Source of the DNA: Prevotella sp.
GTDB lineage: Bacteria > Bacteroidota > Bacteroidia > Bacteroidales > Bacteroidaceae
Assembly (NCBI GenBank): GCA_021204735.1
Contig: JAJPYV010000361.1
Span: 1-5,654 of the forward strand
DNA length: 5,654 nucleotides
Direction of reading: 5' to 3'
Shown: positions 1 through 5,653 of the stretch, one piece after another
Position numbering within the stretch: the first letter of the stretch is position 1
Layout of the letters: each line of letters starts with the position of its first letter
Notes under the pieces: generated by a model
The model's input: the letters and a program-made list of their open reading frames with translations, nothing else
What the model was told of the DNA's origin: nothing
The model's database searches: none
Program-made: the position numbers and the translations under genes

Positions 1-35
1 ATACATACCTTTTCGATTTACGTTATTATCCGCCG

Positions 36-66
36 CAAAAGTAATATATTTTTTCTTAATAGCAAC
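36..66 (-). promoter_or_regulatory. Candidate minus-strand promoter for a gene beyond the left edge
   Basis: Read on the minus strand, positions 43-36 give TACTTTTG, an exact match to the Bacteroidetes -7 element TAnnTTTG. Nineteen bases upstream, positions 66-63 read GTTG, a one-base departure from the -33 element TTTG. The start of transcription would fall near positions 25-32, so the promoter would serve a gene whose start lies left of this window. That gene is not visible, so this rests on the promoter pattern alone. Confidence 0.5.
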
Positions 67-74
67 TTATACTT

Positions 75-100
75 AAAAAAATAATATTTTTTAATTATTT
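75..100 (-). terminator. AT-only terminator-like hairpin after the adenosyltransferase
   Basis: Positions 79-85 (AAATAAT) and 94-100 (ATTATTT) form a perfect 7-bp inverted repeat with an 8-base loop. On the minus strand the stem runs straight into a T-rich run (complement of 75-81). This is the geometry of an intrinsic terminator for the minus-strand operon, and the stem overlaps the adenosyltransferase stop codon. The stem has no G or C, so it would be weak, and AT-rich DNA yields such repeats by chance. Confidence 0.3.
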
Positions 101-658
101 AGAAGATTTTTCCCAAACTTTTTCCCTTACGCCATCGATAAAATTCAGTTTTCTCGCCAGCACGAAAAGGTAGTCAGACAAGCGGTTGATGTATTGCAGA
201 ACCTCAGGATCGAGTTCGGTAGTCTCACCCAAGAAGAATATCCTACGCTCTGCACGCCTGCATACCGTACGGCAAACATGAGCTATGGCAGCAACATGAG
301 ACCCACCAGGCAAAATAAAATGAGTTTGAGGTGGGATATTTGTATTGATTGCGTCAATCTCGTCTTCCAAAATCTTCACCTCCTCCGCGTCGAGAGTGTA
401 GGACGGAGCCAACTGAGTCTGCGTCTTGTCTGTGGCAAGATAAGAGCACACAGTGAAAAGGTTGCGCTGAGTTCTATAGATCAAGTCTTTATCATCCCCA
501 TCCTTCATAAAAGAAGCCAACAGACCTAAGTTTGCACTCAGTTCATCAACTGTTCCGTAAGCCTCAATACGTGAATTAGTTTTTCTCACTTTCACACCAC
601 CGACAAGTCCTGTCGTACCATGGTCGCCACTTCTTGTATATACTTTTGTTATTCTCAT
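95..658 (-). CDS. Cob(I)alamin adenosyltransferase, PduO type
   Basis: This 187-residue protein should transfer the 5'-deoxyadenosyl group of ATP to cob(I)alamin, making adenosylcobalamin, the cofactor of enzymes such as methylmalonyl-CoA mutase. It is probably a cytosolic trimer of helical bundles, as in the PduO family. Visible motifs are the N-terminal ATP-binding signature TRSGDHGTTGLVGG (8-21), R30/E32, YGTVDELSANLG (34-45), FILPGGS (114-120), and the helix with R130 and RRAER (134-138). INRLSDYLFVLAR (157-169) follows near the end. D38 and R130 are probably the counterparts of the Asp-Arg pair described in Lactobacillus PduO. The length is normal for a single-domain member, and the N-terminal motif begins seven residues after the ATG, which supports that start. 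It lies 12 bases downstream of the methyltransferase-like gene, so the two are probably co-transcribed. No cobalamin synthesis genes or B12 riboswitch are seen nearby, which suits a salvage role. The family call is firm; the physiological partner is inferred. Confidence 0.95.
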   Translation of the reverse strand: MRITKVYTRSGDHGTTGLVGGVKVRKTNSRIEAYGTVDELSANLGLLASFMKDGDDKDLIYRTQRNLFTVCSYLATDKTQTQLAPSYTLDAEEVKILEDEIDAINTNIPPQTHFILPGGSHVAAIAHVCRTVCRRAERRIFFLGETTELDPEVLQYINRLSDYLFVLARKLNFIDGVREKVWEKSSK

Positions 659-670
659 AGTCGTATTGGG

Positions 671-1324
671 TTAAAAATTAATTATATAATTCTGCTTGTA
701 TCGTTTAGAAGCGAAGAACACAAGACCGCAATAATAGAGGTCGAAAGTTACTATGTCTTGCCATTCTTTCAATATCTCATTCCACAATATTTTTGCGTTT
801 TTGCTTTCGTGAATACCATCGAGCATAAAGACTGTGCCATCATGCACATTCTGGAGGGCAAGTTGGGCAAAGCGGTGGAAATTGCCGTATGGACTAATCA
901 TCACCATATCTACACTTTGAAAAATTTCAAGCAAGCGGTGAATTTCGCCCTCACTTGTGTTGTAAGGCACGGAAAAACATTTTGCCCCCTCGCAACCAGC
1001 TTTTATATAGTCTACGTACACACCATTGGCTGCGCCAAAGTCGACCACCGTTTGCGGTTGTCTATCGTATGACAGGCGCAAAAACAATTGACAAAGTTTT
1101 CGTGTTACGGCATCAAGACGAGGATATTCACCTTTAAGACTGTCGTAAGCCTCATGATGCTCACGGCCATTGATAACGTTGCATACCATCTTAAAAGCCC
1201 ACGGCGACTGCACGCCAAAGCCCTGACAGTGGTTAATACGGCTGAGCCATACAAGTTTCCTTTTGGACCAGTAAGTCCAACCGTCACGTTTTATCACTTG
1301 TTCCTCGTTCATCATTCCATACAT
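671..1324 (-). CDS. Class I SAM-dependent methyltransferase-like protein, motif-eroded
   Basis: This 217-residue protein resembles a Bacteroidetes family of class I methyltransferase-fold proteins with no established substrate. Shared landmarks, from recall of the family, are the N-terminal FGVQSPWAF (36-44; relatives have a HGVHSP-type motif) and a nucleotide-binding-like strand and turn VVDFGAANG (93-101). A late LDGIHES (168-174), the strand DLYYCGLVFF (195-204) and the terminus KQNYIINF (210-217) also fit. Motif I usually reads ELG-S-G-S in relatives; here it is DFGAANG. The segment where relatives carry an acidic IDGNH-like motif reads VMISPYGN (141-148). The protein is also shorter than I would expect for the family (about 250 residues). 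SAM binding or catalysis may therefore be weakened. An in-frame TAA lies eight codons upstream with no start codon between, so M1 is the farthest possible start; M4 or M5 are alternatives. It is first in a probable two-gene operon with the adenosyltransferase. No substrate can be named. Confidence 0.7.
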   Translation of the reverse strand: MYGMMNEEQVIKRDGWTYWSKRKLVWLSRINHCQGFGVQSPWAFKMVCNVINGREHHEAYDSLKGEYPRLDAVTRKLCQLFLRLSYDRQPQTVVDFGAANGVYVDYIKAGCEGAKCFSVPYNTSEGEIHRLLEIFQSVDMVMISPYGNFHRFAQLALQNVHDGTVFMLDGIHESKNAKILWNEILKEWQDIVTFDLYYCGLVFFASKRYKQNYIINF

Positions 1325-1398
1325 GTCTTTAAATGGAGAAGCACGTTACCAACAGATATGTTTGTCGTACATTTTTCCAAAATAACATGTGCACAATG

Positions 1399-1406
1399 CA
1401 AATATA
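1399..1406 (-). promoter_or_regulatory. Candidate -7 element for the methyltransferase/adenosyltransferase operon
   Basis: The minus strand reads TATATTTG here, an exact match to TAnnTTTG. It would place transcription start near 1390, leaving a leader of about 65 bases before the ATG at 1324. No clear TTTG lies 19-21 bases further upstream, so the -33 part is missing or degenerate. The region is very AT-rich, so a chance match is possible. Confidence 0.4.
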
Positions 1407-1447
1407 ACAAATTAAAATGATAAATGCTAATTTATAAATGAAATTAT

Positions 1448-1473
1448 TTTTTATTTATTGGCATAAATAAAAG
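1448..1473. repeat. AT-rich inverted repeat between the two minus-strand units
   Basis: TTTTATTTA (1449-1457) and TAAATAAAA (1464-1472) form a perfect 9-bp inverted repeat around the loop TTGGCA. It lies about 90 bases beyond the deacetylase stop and could be a transcript 3' end structure or a protein site. Neither strand has a T-run directly after the stem, so it is not a standard intrinsic terminator. Apart from this and the -7 element, I see no gene or RNA in the 235-base spacer 1325-1559. Confidence 0.35.
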
Positions 1474-1559
1474 GAAACGGAATATTTCACTTCGTTTTAA
1501 TAGTAAACTATATAAAATTTTTGTTTGGTATTTTTTATTTGGAAAACACAAAAATGCTG

Positions 1560-2621
1560 TTACAACTCACAACCATCAAGCAACCTAATATACCTATCTA
1601 TCGCATCAGCAATCTCACTAATTCTGATAAACTCGTTGGCAGAATGAGAACGGGAAGAATCGCCAGGTCCCAATTTGAACGAAGGAAAACACATAAGAGC
1701 TTGGTCGGACAGTGTCGGCGAGCCGAATGGTTTCATTCCCATTGCCATGCAACGGCGTATTAAAGAATTGTCAATACTGATAAACGAAGATGACAGGTAG
1801 AACGACCGTGCTTTCAGCGTGCTTTTCAACTGAGAGCATAGAAATTCGAAAACATCCTCGTTCTTATAATACTCATTCGTGCGGATGTCGATAGTGAAAC
1901 GACATTCGTCAGGAATTACATTGTGTTGAGTACCAGCATTTATTATCGTTACGTTCATCAATGTTGCACCCAACAAGTCGCTTACCTTATCAAAACGGTA
2001 ATTGCGCAGCCAAACAATGTCATCCAAAGCTCCATAAATAGCATTGACCCCCTCGCCACGAGCTGCATGACCCGACAATCCTTTTGCTATCGCATCTACC
2101 ACCATCAACCCCTTCTCAGCAATCGCCGGTTGCATGCCAGTCGGCTCTCCCACAACGGCAACTTCAATTTTGGGCAGCAAAGGGAGCACTTTTCTGATAC
2201 CATTCACACCAGAAACCTCCTCCTCGGCAGAGGCGAGATATATCACGTTATACGACTGCTCATGCGAGGTTAAATGGCGAAATGTCTGCAACAAAGACAC
2301 CAAGCCACCACCACAGTCATTGCTCCCCAAACCATAGAGAACATCGCCTTCGATGTCAGGAGAGAAAGGATCACGTGTCCACGATGTCGTAGGTTTCACC
2401 GTATCTATATGAGCATTCAACAAGAGAGTCGGCTTTTCAGAATTGAAATTATCGCTCATTACCCACACGTTGTTACCCTCACGATTAACAGCATAGCCAT
2501 ATCCATTAATAGTTTTCTCAAGGATGTCGGCAGCCTTCGCCTCATCCCTACTCACGGAAGGCGTTGCTATTAGTTGTTGTAAAAGACTGACGGCATCGTG
2601 AAGATAATCTGTCTGTATCAT
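1560..2621 (-). CDS. M20-family zinc deacylase, ArgE-type (acetylornithine/acylcitrulline deacetylase)
   Basis: This 353-residue M20 metallo-hydrolase probably removes an acyl group from an N-acylated amino acid in arginine biosynthesis. The active-site set is complete: NAHIDTV (69-75) with H71 as metal ligand and D73 beside it, bridging D102 in GSNDCGGG, and the SAEEE stretch (131-135) with E133 as likely general base and E134 as ligand. GEPT supplies E159, and H326 lies in GPGDSSRSHSANEF (318-331). The inserted dimerisation domain begins near GLSGHAARGEG (181-191) and includes H185. The SDQAL and GPGDSSRSH segments resemble Bacteroidetes ArgE-like proteins. In Bacteroides fragilis the arginine pathway uses succinylated intermediates and an N-succinylornithine carbamoyltransferase, so the substrate may be N-succinyl- or N-acetylcitrulline rather than acetylornithine; sequence alone does not decide. 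DapE or a dipeptidase are less likely alternatives. An in-frame TAG four codons upstream fixes the ATG as the start. No arg gene is adjacent; it appears monocistronic and diverges from the helicase. Confidence 0.88.
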   Translation of the reverse strand: MIQTDYLHDAVSLLQQLIATPSVSRDEAKAADILEKTINGYGYAVNREGNNVWVMSDNFNSEKPTLLLNAHIDTVKPTTSWTRDPFSPDIEGDVLYGLGSNDCGGGLVSLLQTFRHLTSHEQSYNVIYLASAEEEVSGVNGIRKVLPLLPKIEVAVVGEPTGMQPAIAEKGLMVVDAIAKGLSGHAARGEGVNAIYGALDDIVWLRNYRFDKVSDLLGATLMNVTIINAGTQHNVIPDECRFTIDIRTNEYYKNEDVFEFLCSQLKSTLKARSFYLSSSFISIDNSLIRRCMAMGMKPFGSPTLSDQALMCFPSFKLGPGDSSRSHSANEFIRISEIADAIDRYIRLLDGCEL

Positions 2622-2647
2622 AAAGAATTGCTATATAATTTTGTATG

Positions 2648-2655
2648 CAAAGTTA
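2648..2655 (-). promoter_or_regulatory. Candidate -7 element for the deacylase gene
   Basis: The minus strand reads TAACTTTG, matching TAnnTTTG, 26 bases upstream of the ATG at 2621. No exact TTTG is present 19-21 bases further upstream on that strand. The element lies about 10 bases from the -33 box of the divergent helicase promoter, so polymerase binding on the two strands could interfere. Confidence 0.5.
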
Positions 2656-2664
2656 ACGCAAAAT

Positions 2665-2695
2665 TTTGTAATTTGTATTAGTTACATTACCTTTG
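2665..2695 (+). promoter_or_regulatory. Promoter of the helicase operon, Bacteroidetes primary-sigma type
   Basis: TTTG at 2665-2668, a 19-base spacer, and TACCTTTG at 2688-2695 match both conserved boxes of the Bacteroidetes promoter consensus with accepted spacing. Transcription would begin near 2700-2705, giving a short leader of about 20 bases before the TTG start. The -33 box lies in the 10-bp palindrome CAAAATTTTG (2659-2668), which could be incidental in AT-rich DNA. Confidence 0.75.
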
Positions 2696-2720
2696 CAGTC
2701 GTATTAATACATTTTTACAG

Positions 2721-4688
2721 TTGAAAACATTTGAAGAACTTGGTGTCAGCGAAGAGATTCGCCGCGCCATAACGGATTTAGGTTTTGAGAAGCCTATGCC
2801 CGTACAAGAAGAAGTAATCCCCTATTTGCTCGGAAATCGTAACGACGTTATAGCATTGGCACAGACGGGAACGGGAAAGACCGCCGCGTTTGGAATACCA
2901 ATACTGCAACGGTGTGATATGCGTGTGCGCCAGACCCAAGCATTAGTACTCAGTCCTACAAGAGAGCTGTGTTTGCAGATTACAGATGATATAAGAGATT
3001 TCTCAAAATATATGGACGGTGTGCATGTTGTACCAGTCTATGGTGGTGCATCTATAGAAAACCAGTGCAAGTCATTGCGTCTTGGAGCACAGATTATCGT
3101 AGCCACTCCCGGACGACTTATCGACCTGATGAACAGGGGCGTCGCCAAGTTGGAAGGCGTGAGGAACGTGGTTCTCGACGAGGCAGACGAGATGCTCAAT
3201 ATGGGATTCTCGGAGAGTATTGACCAGATACTTGAAGGCGTGCCGAAAGACCGTAACACGCTGCTTTTCTCGGCAACGATGAGCAAGGAGATAGAGAAAA
3301 TCGCAAAGACATACCTGCACGAATATAAGGAGATAGTTGTAGGTAGTAGGAATGAGGGAGCGGAGAACGTGAACCACATATATTATATGGTGAACGCAAA
3401 AGATAAGTACCTCGCGCTGAAACGTATCGTTGACTATTATCCGAAAATATATGCAATTATCTTCTGCCGCACGAAGAAGGAGACACAGGAGATTGCCGAC
3501 AAATTGATACACGACGGTTACAATGCCGAATCTCTGCACGGAGACCTGTCGCAACAGCAGAGAGACTTAACCATGCAGAAGTTCCGCCAGCATCTGACAC
3601 AGTTGCTTGTAGCAACCGATGTAGCAGCACGCGGCCTTGACGTAGAGGATTTGACACACGTAATCAACTACGGTTTCCCTGACGATGTGGAATACTATAC
3701 CCACCGTAGCGGGCGAACAGGACGTGCTGGTAAAAAAGGAACATCCATCTGCATTCTGCACTCCCGTGAACGAGCCAAGATGCGTGCTATAGAGAAGGAA
3801 ATCGGCAAGTCATTTGTTGAGGCAGAAATACCATCAGCACAAGAAATATGTAAGAAGCAGCTCTACAAGGTGATGGACGATATTGTCAAGACCGATGTGA
3901 ACAACGAGGAGATTGAGCCGTTTATGGCAGACATCAACCGCTACTTCCAGTTTTTTGACAAAGAAGACATCATAAAGAAGATTGTAAGCATGGAGTTTGG
4001 CAAGTTCCTCGCTTACTATGCCGATGCGCCTGAAATACAAAAGCCCTCAACAAAAGGTGAGAAGAAAAAGAGCGACCGCCAGTCGAAGGAGAGAGAACGA
4101 GGAGAGCGAAGCCACAAGGCAGAGCGAGGTTACAGGCGGTTGTTCCTCAATCTCGGCAAGGCAGATGGTTTCTACCCTGGCGAGGTGATGCAGTTTATCA
4201 ACAAGCATATAAGGGAGAAGCAGGAAGTAGGACATATAGATCTGCTTAACAAAATCTCTTATATTGAAGTGCCTGAAAAAGATGCCAAAAAGGTGATGAA
4301 TGCCCTTGACGGCACTACCTACAAAGGGCGTGAGGTGCGCTGTAACGATGCCGATCAAGGTGCGCCATCACAGCGCAAGGACAGAGACAGAAACAATGTG
4401 CGCAGTGGCAGTGGTAATAGGAAGCGTGAACGAGATCGTGATAGAGACCGTGTCAATGACCATGATAGAGGCAGGGGCTCTGACCGCCATGAAAGCAAGT
4501 CAAGTCGCCGTGGAAATGATGACGGAGGCAACGGTAGGAAGCGCAGAAATGAGCGTCAGGAGTTTGTCGAGAGTGGCAAGAAGGATGACTGGCGGCAATT
4601 CTTCCAGAACCATGATGTAAAACTGAAAGGAGAGGAACCAGATTTCAGTGAAGAGGGCTGGGCAAGAAGAAAGCCCAAGAAAAAGTGA
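2721..4688 (+). CDS. DEAD-box ATP-dependent RNA helicase with DbpA-type RNA-binding domain (DeaD/CsdA-like)
   Basis: This 655-residue helicase should unwind RNA using ATP, probably in ribosome assembly or cold-adapted RNA remodelling. The core is complete: Q motif ending in GFEKPMPVQ (21-29), motif I AQTGTGKT (47-54), PTREL (79-83), TPGR (129-132), DEAD (153-156), SAT (184-186), IIFCRTK (246-252), ATDVAARGLD (298-307) and HRSGRTGRAG (328-337). A helical linker runs to about 440, then a charged Lys/Glu/Arg stretch. A DbpA/CsdA-type RNA-binding domain starts near RRLFLNLGKADG (472-483) and ends near 545. An Arg/Asp/Gly-rich low-complexity tail follows (about 550-613). A final segment with DDWRQFFQ and DFSEEGWARR (622-650) resembles the ends of Bacteroidetes homologues. 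The start is TTG: no in-frame ATG or GTG lies between the promoter and 2721, and FEELG matches the expected family beginning. Its TGA overlaps the GTG of the next gene by four bases, so the pair is probably one transcript. RhlE-type alternatives fit less well because of the DbpA-like domain. Confidence 0.95.
   Translation: MKTFEELGVSEEIRRAITDLGFEKPMPVQEEVIPYLLGNRNDVIALAQTGTGKTAAFGIPILQRCDMRVRQTQALVLSPTRELCLQITDDIRDFSKYMDGVHVVPVYGGASIENQCKSLRLGAQIIVATPGRLIDLMNRGVAKLEGVRNVVLDEADEMLNMGFSESIDQILEGVPKDRNTLLFSATMSKEIEKIAKTYLHEYKEIVVGSRNEGAENVNHIYYMVNAKDKYLALKRIVDYYPKIYAIIFCRTKKETQEIADKLIHDGYNAESLHGDLSQQQRDLTMQKFRQHLTQLLVATDVAARGLDVEDLTHVINYGFPDDVEYYTHRSGRTGRAGKKGTSICILHSRERAKMRAIEKEIGKSFVEAEIPSAQEICKKQLYKVMDDIVKTDVNNEEIEPFMADINRYFQFFDKEDIIKKIVSMEFGKFLAYYADAPEIQKPSTKGEKKKSDRQSKERERGERSHKAERGYRRLFLNLGKADGFYPGEVMQFINKHIREKQEVGHIDLLNKISYIEVPEKDAKKVMNALDGTTYKGREVRCNDADQGAPSQRKDRDRNNVRSGSGNRKRERDRDRDRVNDHDRGRGSDRHESKSSRRGNDDGGNGRKRRNERQEFVESGKKDDWRQFFQNHDVKLKGEEPDFSEEGWARRKPKKK
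4422..4490 (+). repeat. Arg/Asp-rich low-complexity coding tract in the helicase tail
   Basis: Codons 568-590 of the helicase encode alternating Arg and Asp with some Glu, His and Gly, including RERDRDRDR. The codons vary (cgt, aga, cga; gat, gac), so the alternation is conserved at the protein level rather than being a fresh DNA microsatellite. Such alternating-charge tails in RNA helicases are usually disordered and add nonspecific RNA contacts or promote condensates; that role is inferred here. Confidence 0.6.
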
Positions 4689-5491
4689 TAAATATCCACG
4701 AACTTTCTTTCAACGATTTACACATCAGTCCATCAGAGATTTATTCCCAGATGGACTATGGTGATGCCGTGCCTGACAACAAAGTGGTGACTGAAATGGT
4801 GGAAATTCTCAAAAGGATAAAAGAAATTCTGCGGTCAAAATTCTGCTTTGTCATTGCCGATGGGATGCTTGATAAGGAGAAAGACACTCTGACTGTTAAG
4901 GAATTAGACCGAAAATTTCTTGATAGAGGTGCGTGGGATTTTCTGGATGAAAGTACACAAAGTTTTCAGTCGGGAAATGAACAGGATTTTCAGGACAAAA
5001 GTTTTTCTGCTATAAAAGAAACGACGTTTGACATAGGGAAGATAATCGCCCGTCAGTTGCGTGACTCATCTGCCTTTGCTTTTTTCATTGCGACGGCAGG
5101 GATGGAGTTTCAGCATTTTCTTGAGGAGCTTAAACAAGAGAATGACATGGTAAAACTGTTCATTGCCGATGCCATCGGCAGTGTAATCGCTGAAAAGACA
5201 GCCGACTGTATGGAAGAAGAATTACAAAAACACATTGATATTTATAGTTGGAAACATACCAACAGGTTCAGTCCCGGCTATTGCGGTTGGCATGTCTCTC
5301 AGCAGCAGTTGTTGTTCCCTTTGTTCGGCAGCGAAGCCCCTTGCGGCGTAACCCTGACAGAATCGAGCTTGATGTACCCTATAAAGTCAGTCAGTGGTGT
5401 AATAGGAATTGGCGCAACAGTCTGTAAATTCCCCTACTCGTGTGGCTTGTGCGACATGAAAACTTGCCGTTTTCGCCACTTTTGGCGGTAA
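4685..5491 (+). CDS. Stand-alone methionine synthase (MetH) activation-domain protein
   Basis: This 268-residue protein matches the S-adenosylmethionine-binding reactivation domain that is normally the C-terminal part of cobalamin-dependent methionine synthase. That domain helps restore oxidised cob(II)alamin by reductive methylation. RFSPGY (194-199) aligns with the AdoMet-contacting RPAPGY of E. coli MetH, and LTESSLMYPIKSVSG (224-238) with its LTES-M-P-SVSG stretch. AFFIATAG (132-139) is also typical of Bacteroidetes stand-alone versions. No cobalamin-binding or methyltransferase module is present, so it should act in trans on a MetH encoded elsewhere, as proposed for the split Thermotoga system. 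A C-terminal cysteine set C247, C253, C256, C261 (C-x5-C-x2-C-x4-C) is absent from E. coli MetH and could bind a metal or iron-sulphur cluster. The GTG start overlaps the helicase TGA (GTGA), implying translational coupling; the first in-frame ATG is codon 23. The reading frame ends one base before a probable element end, so the last few residues (after CRFR) may not be native. Confidence 0.85.
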   Translation: MINIHELSFNDLHISPSEIYSQMDYGDAVPDNKVVTEMVEILKRIKEILRSKFCFVIADGMLDKEKDTLTVKELDRKFLDRGAWDFLDESTQSFQSGNEQDFQDKSFSAIKETTFDIGKIIARQLRDSSAFAFFIATAGMEFQHFLEELKQENDMVKLFIADAIGSVIAEKTADCMEEELQKHIDIYSWKHTNRFSPGYCGWHVSQQQLLFPLFGSEAPCGVTLTESSLMYPIKSVSGVIGIGATVCKFPYSCGLCDMKTCRFRHFWR

Positions 5492-5500
5492 TGACAGATA

Positions 5501-5535
5501 TTTACACTGACATTTGACGGTTTACACTGACATTT
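5501..5535. repeat. Exact 15-bp direct repeat, 20-base period
   Basis: TTTACACTGACATTT occurs at 5501-5515 and again at 5521-5535, separated by GACGG. The 20-base period is close to two helical turns, so both copies would face the same side of the DNA, as expected for paired protein sites. The reverse complement contains TGTCAGTGTAAA. Confidence 0.9.
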
Positions 5536-5653
5536 CTTCGTCATCTTGTTCGATGATTACCCAAATACCATCTTTGTCACTGCCTTCTCGACGAATAATT
5601 ATGGCAAATCTCTTAATCGACAGAAACGACCATTTTATACTTCTTAATCGACA
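5522..5653 (-). CDS. Possible partial open frame entering from the right edge
   Basis: On the minus strand a frame is open from the window edge to a TAA at 5522-5524, giving 43 residues. It ends in GIWVIIEQDDEEMSV, which looks protein-like, and stops inside the 15-bp direct repeat. I recognise no family; it does not resemble the usual end of an IstB ATPase. The frame also runs through both 12-bp repeats in different reading frames, suggesting that DNA rather than protein shaped the stretch. It is listed as the possible tail of an element-borne gene and may be fortuitous. Confidence 0.22.
   Translation of the reverse strand, partial: CRLRSIKWSFLSIKRFAIIIRREGSDKDGIWVIIEQDDEEMSV
5611..5653. repeat. 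Exact 12-bp direct repeat, 31-base period
   Basis: TCTTAATCGACA occurs at 5611-5622 and 5642-5653. The 31-base spacing is close to three helical turns. On the minus strand both read TGTCGATTAAGA, sharing the TGTC beginning with the outer repeat TGTCAGTGTAAA. The series may continue past the window edge. Confidence 0.8.

Noticed and set aside
620..1072. Plus-strand open frame opposite the methyltransferase-like gene
   Set aside because: The minus-strand frame has family landmarks to its last residues; the plus frame shows no domain and has no promoter-like start.
1325..1559. Small RNA or riboswitch in the spacer, for example a B12 riboswitch given the downstream adenosyltransferase
   Set aside because: The spacer is almost all A and T, without the GC-rich conserved cores of a cobalamin riboswitch; only one AT-rich inverted repeat is seen.
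3072..3554. Long minus-strand open frame inside the helicase gene
   Set aside because: It lies entirely within a helicase region carrying conserved motifs, lacks recognisable domains, and is explained as an antisense shadow of the coding frame.
4300..4620. Plus-strand open frame over the helicase tail
   Set aside because: It is an out-of-frame reading of the Arg/Asp-rich tract; the low-complexity composition keeps the other frame open.
5474..5487. Hairpin CGCC-ACTTTT-GGCG as a terminator of the last gene
   Set aside because: The stem is only 4 bp, lies inside the reading frame, and is not followed by a T-run.
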